A stretch of DNA of 64,000 nucleotides. Origin: Prevotellaceae bacterium (GTDB lineage Bacteria > Bacteroidota > Bacteroidia > Bacteroidales > Bacteroidaceae). This document shows, one piece after another, positions 60,580 through 64,000 of the stretch. The DNA is taken from assembly GCA_019420585.1 (NCBI GenBank), contig JAHZGX010000014.1:38150-102149 (forward strand). Reading direction: 5' to 3'. Numbering within the stretch: the first letter of the stretch is position 1; the number at the start of each line of letters is the position of its first letter. The notes beneath the pieces were generated by a model. That model ran no database searches and was not told where the DNA came from. It saw nothing but the letters and a program-made list of their open reading frames with translations. The position numbers and the translations under genes were made by a program.

Positions 60580-61995
60580 ATGAAGAGGAGAGTAACTTTG
60601 TTTTTGAGTATCTTTGTTCTGGCTCTTGTGGCCATGGCCGAAGGACGTGCGAAGTATGTGTTTTATTTCATCGGTGACGGAATGGGTGTAAACCAGGTCA
60701 ATGCCGCGGAGACTTATTTGGGTGCGCTTGACGGGCGCATTGGTATCACGCCGCTTTGCTTTCCCAGTTTTCCATACTCGGCTATGGTAAACACTCAAAG
60801 TGCCACTAATGGCGTGACCGACTCTGCTGCTGCAGGAACGGCTTTGGCTACCGGGCATAAGACTAAGAACGGTGCGCTGGGCGTGCTCAAGGACTTGACC
60901 ACTCCAGTTTACAGTATTGCCCAGTGGGCGCATGACGCGGGAGCAGCAGTGGGCATTGCCACCAGTGTGAGCGTGGACAATGCTACCCCTGCGGCTTTCT
61001 ATGCCCATGTGGGCAAGCGTGGCCAGACATATGAGATAGGGCAGCAATTGACCCAGTCGGGTTTTGACTTCTTTGCCGGTTCAGACTTTGCGTCTCCAAA
61101 CAATCCGGATGGCGGTTCTGACCTCTATCAGCAGGCCAAGGACTCTGGCTACACCATTGCCCGTGGATATGAGAACTATCAGAAGCGAAGCCGAAAGGCA
61201 GGCAAGATGATTCTCCTGCAAAGTGAGGAGGCCAGCCGCAAGGATAGAGGAGGAATCCCCTACGCCTTGGACCGGGAGAAGGACGACCTTTCGCTGACCG
61301 ACATTACACGTGCTGCTATCAACTTCCTCATGAAAAAGCAGGATGAGAAAGATGGGTTCTTCCTAATGGTGGAGAGTGGCAAGATTGACTGGGCATGTCA
61401 TGCCAATGACCTTGCCTTCATCCCGGAACTCATAGATATGGACAATGCTGTGAAAGTGGCATACGAGTTCTATCAGCAGCATCCCGATGAGACTCTCATC
61501 GTGGTGTCGGCTGACCATGAGACAGGAGGAATTGTGTTGGGCAAAGGCTCCTATGACCTGAACCTGAAGATTGTGGCCAACCAGCGCATGAGCATCGCCA
61601 AGTTGGGCAGTGAACTGCACAAGTTACGTGAGAAGAACGGTGACAAATACACTTGGGAAGTGGCCAAGGCTTTCCTTACAGACAATTTCGGATTTTGGGA
61701 TAAAGTGAACGTAAACGATGACCAGACGGCTCGCCTGCAGCGTTCATTCCAGCGTGTGCTCGATGGCAAAGGTATAGACAGCAAATCGCTTTATCAGAAG
61801 GACGATGAGTTTGCCGGTACCGTCAAGCGTGTAATGTCGGAGTGTGCCCTGGTGGGATGGCCAAGCGGAGGCCACAGCAACGGCTATGTTCCCTGTTTTG
61901 CTGTCGGTGCGGGAGCCGATTTGATACGGGGACGCATCGACAATACGGAAATTGCAGGCAAGATGGCCAAGGCTGCCGGATGGCAGACACGCTGA
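60580..61995 (+). CDS. Secreted alkaline phosphatase
   Basis: The 471-residue metalloenzyme has a signal peptide and the alkaline phosphatase motifs: YFIGDGMGVNQ (metal ligand Asp), VTDSAAAGTALATG with the nucleophile Ser, VESGKIDWACHANDL and SADHETGG for the zinc ligands. It frees phosphate from monoesters in the periplasm. It belongs to the broad PhoA family and is not one of the large PhoX or PhoD types. A GH43 gene follows after 39 bases. Confidence 0.94.
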   Translation: MKRRVTLFLSIFVLALVAMAEGRAKYVFYFIGDGMGVNQVNAAETYLGALDGRIGITPLCFPSFPYSAMVNTQSATNGVTDSAAAGTALATGHKTKNGALGVLKDLTTPVYSIAQWAHDAGAAVGIATSVSVDNATPAAFYAHVGKRGQTYEIGQQLTQSGFDFFAGSDFASPNNPDGGSDLYQQAKDSGYTIARGYENYQKRSRKAGKMILLQSEEASRKDRGGIPYALDREKDDLSLTDITRAAINFLMKKQDEKDGFFLMVESGKIDWACHANDLAFIPELIDMDNAVKVAYEFYQQHPDETLIVVSADHETGGIVLGKGSYDLNLKIVANQRMSIAKLGSELHKLREKNGDKYTWEVAKAFLTDNFGFWDKVNVNDDQTARLQRSFQRVLDGKGIDSKSLYQKDDEFAGTVKRVMSECALVGWPSGGHSNGYVPCFAVGAGADLIRGRIDNTEIAGKMAKAAGWQTR

Positions 61996-62034
61996 TCCCG
62001 TTCAAATGACACCCCATTACATATACATTTGCAG

Positions 62035-63117
62035 ATGAAAAGAAATATATTCCTTACTGTTGCTATTGTTCTGCTGCAGGGACTTTGCATGCAGGTTTCG
62101 GCACAGACCGAGAAGAGCCAGGTGCCTTTGGCAGACCCCTATATCCTGCTTGAGGGCGACACGTATTATGCTTATGGCACCAATGATGCCAATGGCATAC
62201 GCTGCTATACAAGCACAGACCTCAAGTATTGGAAGTATCGTGGGCTGGCCTTGAACAAGGTCAATACTACAGAAACCCAGTGGTTCTGGGCTCCGGAAGT
62301 GTATCATGTGGGCGACAAGTACATCATGTATTATTCGGCCAACGAACACCTATATGCCGCTACGGCCAAATCTCCCCTTGGTCCTTTCCGCCAGGTGGGT
62401 TCTTATCAGATGGAAGGTTTGCTGGGCAATGAGAAGTGCATAGACTCGTCAGTGTTCTTTGACACTGACAGCACTGCCTATATGTTCTTCGTGCGGTTTA
62501 CTGACGGCAATTGTATTTGGCAGGTGCAACTGTCTGATGACTATATTACTCCGGTGGAGGGGACGCTCAAGAAGTGTTTCTCTGCCACGGAAGAATGGGA
62601 ACTCAGAATGGGCAAGGTGGTTGAAGGCCCCAATGTGTACAAGCAGGGAATGCGCTATTTCCTCACCTACTCGGGCAATGACTACAGGAGCCAGGACTAT
62701 GCTGTGGGGTATGCCTTGACCACCAATATTTCACGGGGTAGTTGGTCAAAGAGTTCTTCCAACCCTTTCCTGCGCCGATGGAAGGGATTGTACGGTACCG
62801 GTCATCACTCTTTGTTCACCGATAAGGAGGGGCAGTTGCGTATTGTGTTCCATGCTCACGATTCTCAGGAGAGCGTCCATCCGCGTAGTATGTACATTGG
62901 CACGGTAATGTGCCGTGCCAATGCAATGAGGATGACTCTAGATGCGATGGTGGTTCCGGTACTTGGCACGGCTCCCAGTCCTGTGTCGGATGTCCCCGAA
63001 GCATCGGGTTCCTCACCGCTCTCTTATTATACAACGGACGGGGTAAGGCATGCTGTTCCCGTGGAGGGAATCAACTTGGTCAGTCAAGGCGGTAAGGTGA
63101 GAAAGGTGGTCAAGTAG
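62035..63117 (+). CDS. Secreted GH43-family glycoside hydrolase
   Basis: The 360-residue protein has a signal peptide (MKRNIFLTVAIVLLQGLCMQVSA) and a five-bladed propeller: VPLADPYILLEGDTYYAYGTN contains the catalytic Asp base, WFWAPEVYHVGDKYIMYYS the second blade, and VVEGPNVYKQGMRY the Glu acid. GH43 enzymes cut arabinose, xylose or galactose links; the subfamily cannot be assigned here. The start is the ATG at 62035. Confidence 0.9.
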   Translation: MKRNIFLTVAIVLLQGLCMQVSAQTEKSQVPLADPYILLEGDTYYAYGTNDANGIRCYTSTDLKYWKYRGLALNKVNTTETQWFWAPEVYHVGDKYIMYYSANEHLYAATAKSPLGPFRQVGSYQMEGLLGNEKCIDSSVFFDTDSTAYMFFVRFTDGNCIWQVQLSDDYITPVEGTLKKCFSATEEWELRMGKVVEGPNVYKQGMRYFLTYSGNDYRSQDYAVGYALTTNISRGSWSKSSSNPFLRRWKGLYGTGHHSLFTDKEGQLRIVFHAHDSQESVHPRSMYIGTVMCRANAMRMTLDAMVVPVLGTAPSPVSDVPEASGSSPLSYYTTDGVRHAVPVEGINLVSQGGKVRKVVK

Positions 63118-63217
63118 TAATGTGTTTTTCTCGCATGTATATATGCGCGGACGGAATCACACGAACCGGCTTTGTGGTAGGAGGATTGTTGCTTAATCAA
63201 TAAAGGAGGCTAAAGAA

Positions 63218-63838
63218 ATGAAGAAAGTATTCCTGTTGGTGGCTGTTGTGGCCGCCGTTATGTTTTCTTCCTGTGGAGGAAGTACCGACAGCAAGGTTGC
63301 CGAGGAGGATTCGCTCCTCATAGACACCGTGGCTACTCTGGAGGAAGATACGGTTGAGGATTTGCAGGCAGAACTGACCCGTGAACTGCAGAGCGGTGAT
63401 GCTGAGCAAATCAAGGATGCGATTGACAAGGTCGCTGACGAGGTGCAGAAGGCATTGGAGAGCGGTGACCAGGAGTTGGTTCAGAAGTATGCCAGCCAGT
63501 TCAAGGCTTTCATGGAAGAGAACTCTGATAAGTTGAAATCACTGGATGTGAACTCCGCTACGGTGAGCAAACTGCTGGATGCCGTGAAGAACCTGCCCTC
63601 TGACATGCAGGGTACAGCGCAGGATGCCAAGAGTGCCGCAAAGGCTGATGCCAATGCTGCCAGGGAAGCCGCTGCTGCGGCCAAGGATGCCGCCGAAGCA
63701 GAGGCTGAGGCGACTGCCGGCAAGGCCGTGGAGGATGCCAAGGCTAAGGTTGATGAGGCTGTGGATGATGCCCAGGATGCTGCTGACAAGGCTGTGCAGG
63801 ATGCTGCCGCCAAGGCAAAGAAGAAACTGGGTCTCTGA
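63218..63838 (+). CDS. Ala/Lys/Asp-rich helical lipoprotein
   Basis: The 206-residue protein has a lipobox MFSSC at about residues 15-19 and then GGSTDS. The first half is helical with mixed charge; from about residue 130 it becomes a repetitive helix of Ala, Lys, Asp and Glu (KAVEDAKAKVDEAVDDAQDAADKAV). The repeat resembles late-embryogenesis-abundant or histone-like helices, which are often intrinsically disordered or coiled. It has a very good ribosome site (AAAGGAGG) and a strong terminator, so it may be abundant. The function is unknown. Confidence 0.8.
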   Translation: MKKVFLLVAVVAAVMFSSCGGSTDSKVAEEDSLLIDTVATLEEDTVEDLQAELTRELQSGDAEQIKDAIDKVADEVQKALESGDQELVQKYASQFKAFMEENSDKLKSLDVNSATVSKLLDAVKNLPSDMQGTAQDAKSAAKADANAAREAAAAAKDAAEAEAEATAGKAVEDAKAKVDEAVDDAQDAADKAVQDAAAKAKKKLGL

Positions 63839-63883
63839 AGTCTTCGGTTATGGAGGAGCCGAGGTAATGCTCCTTCCTGTCTT

Positions 63884-63933
63884 GCATATAGCCCCGGGAC
63901 TGCTTACATGAGAGCAGTCCCGGGGCTATATGC
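63884..63933 (+). terminator. Strong terminator after the Ala-rich lipoprotein
   Basis: A perfect 20-bp stem (63884-63903 with 63914-63933, starting GCATATAGCCCCGGGACTGC) has a 10-base loop and is followed by TATATTTGAG. Confidence 0.9.
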
Positions 63934-64000
63934 TATATTTGAGTTTATTGCTGTCCGGTAAAACTCAAACGAGCCTGCTCCCCCTGTCCGAAGTCCCTTA

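Noticed and set aside
62024..62031. TACATTTG as a promoter for the GH43 gene
   Set aside because: It ends 3 bases before the ATG, too close for a normal start site; read-through from the alkaline phosphatase gene 39 bases upstream is simpler.
1..64000. tRNA and ribosomal RNA genes
   Set aside because: I looked in the intergenic stretches for cloverleaf and T-loop patterns and for rRNA cores and saw none; only rnpB is supported among stable RNAs.

Overview
The window is chromosomal DNA from a member of the Bacteroidota, most likely order Bacteroidales. The reasons are the Bacteroidales-specific families (DUF4250, DUF4290, DUF5103 T9SS plug, DUF1460, Wzi), the recurrent Bacteroidota promoter form TTTG-N19..21-TAnnTTTG upstream of many genes, weak use of Shine-Dalgarno sites, and a serine-type sulfatase beside GH2, GH30 and GH43 enzymes. 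The DNA is fairly GC-rich for this group. I cannot name the genus with confidence.

Layout. 1-1636: end of a Wzi-like capsule protein and a small lipoprotein. 1637-2510: non-coding, with a phased repeat and a large inverted repeat. 2511-10437 (minus strand): housekeeping block cca, lipoprotein, DUF4250, rseP, dxr, rimM, murA, DUF4290, tsaB. 10573-13125 (plus): yicC, gmk, nadD, ispF with overlapping or close junctions and a strong terminator. 13505-16034: an unknown membrane-anchored protein, NhaD antiporter and a small membrane protein. 16256-22746: heavy-metal RND efflux operon (His-rich small protein, adaptor, pump, outer-membrane channel). 22723-26503 (minus): sulfatase, GH30, HAD phosphatase. 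27024-28871: asparaginase and a VanX-type dipeptidase. 28937-33864 (minus): alpha/beta hydrolase and a large GH2 beta-galactosidase. 34360-36404: AgaI/NagB-like sugar-phosphate deaminase and a GH9-like protein that appears to lack most of its catalytic barrel.

36405-40930 is the most unusual stretch. It holds a 13-unit tandem array with an exact 22-bp period, two secreted proteins of unknown function bracketed by an exact 33-bp inverted repeat, a solitary repeat with the exact Cas12a-type crRNA handle but no cas genes in view, and four 22-bp-phased palindromes. 41106-50263 (minus): ECF sigma/anti-sigma pair, argB, speA, aroK, topA, a Nudix hydrolase, a YihY-family protein and the RNase P RNA gene. 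50604-52091: DegP/HtrA protease. 52744-55035: a tightly packed set (secreted protein, HprK-like P-loop kinase, S24/S26-type peptidase, PqqD-like protein) that looks like a peptide-modification system of unknown product. 55076-63838: TRIC channel, T9SS plug protein, AmpG-like permease with a DUF1460 amidase, aroB, alkaline phosphatase, a GH43 enzyme and an Ala-rich lipoprotein.

Working together: the sulfatase, GH30, GH2, GH43, AgaI-like and GH9-like genes fit host-glycan or plant-glycan foraging, though no SusC/D pair is present. AmpG, DUF1460, the VanX-like peptidase and MurA serve peptidoglycan synthesis and recycling. A theme that runs through the non-coding DNA is short palindromes repeated at exactly 22 bp (two helical turns), seen with three different core sequences at five loci.
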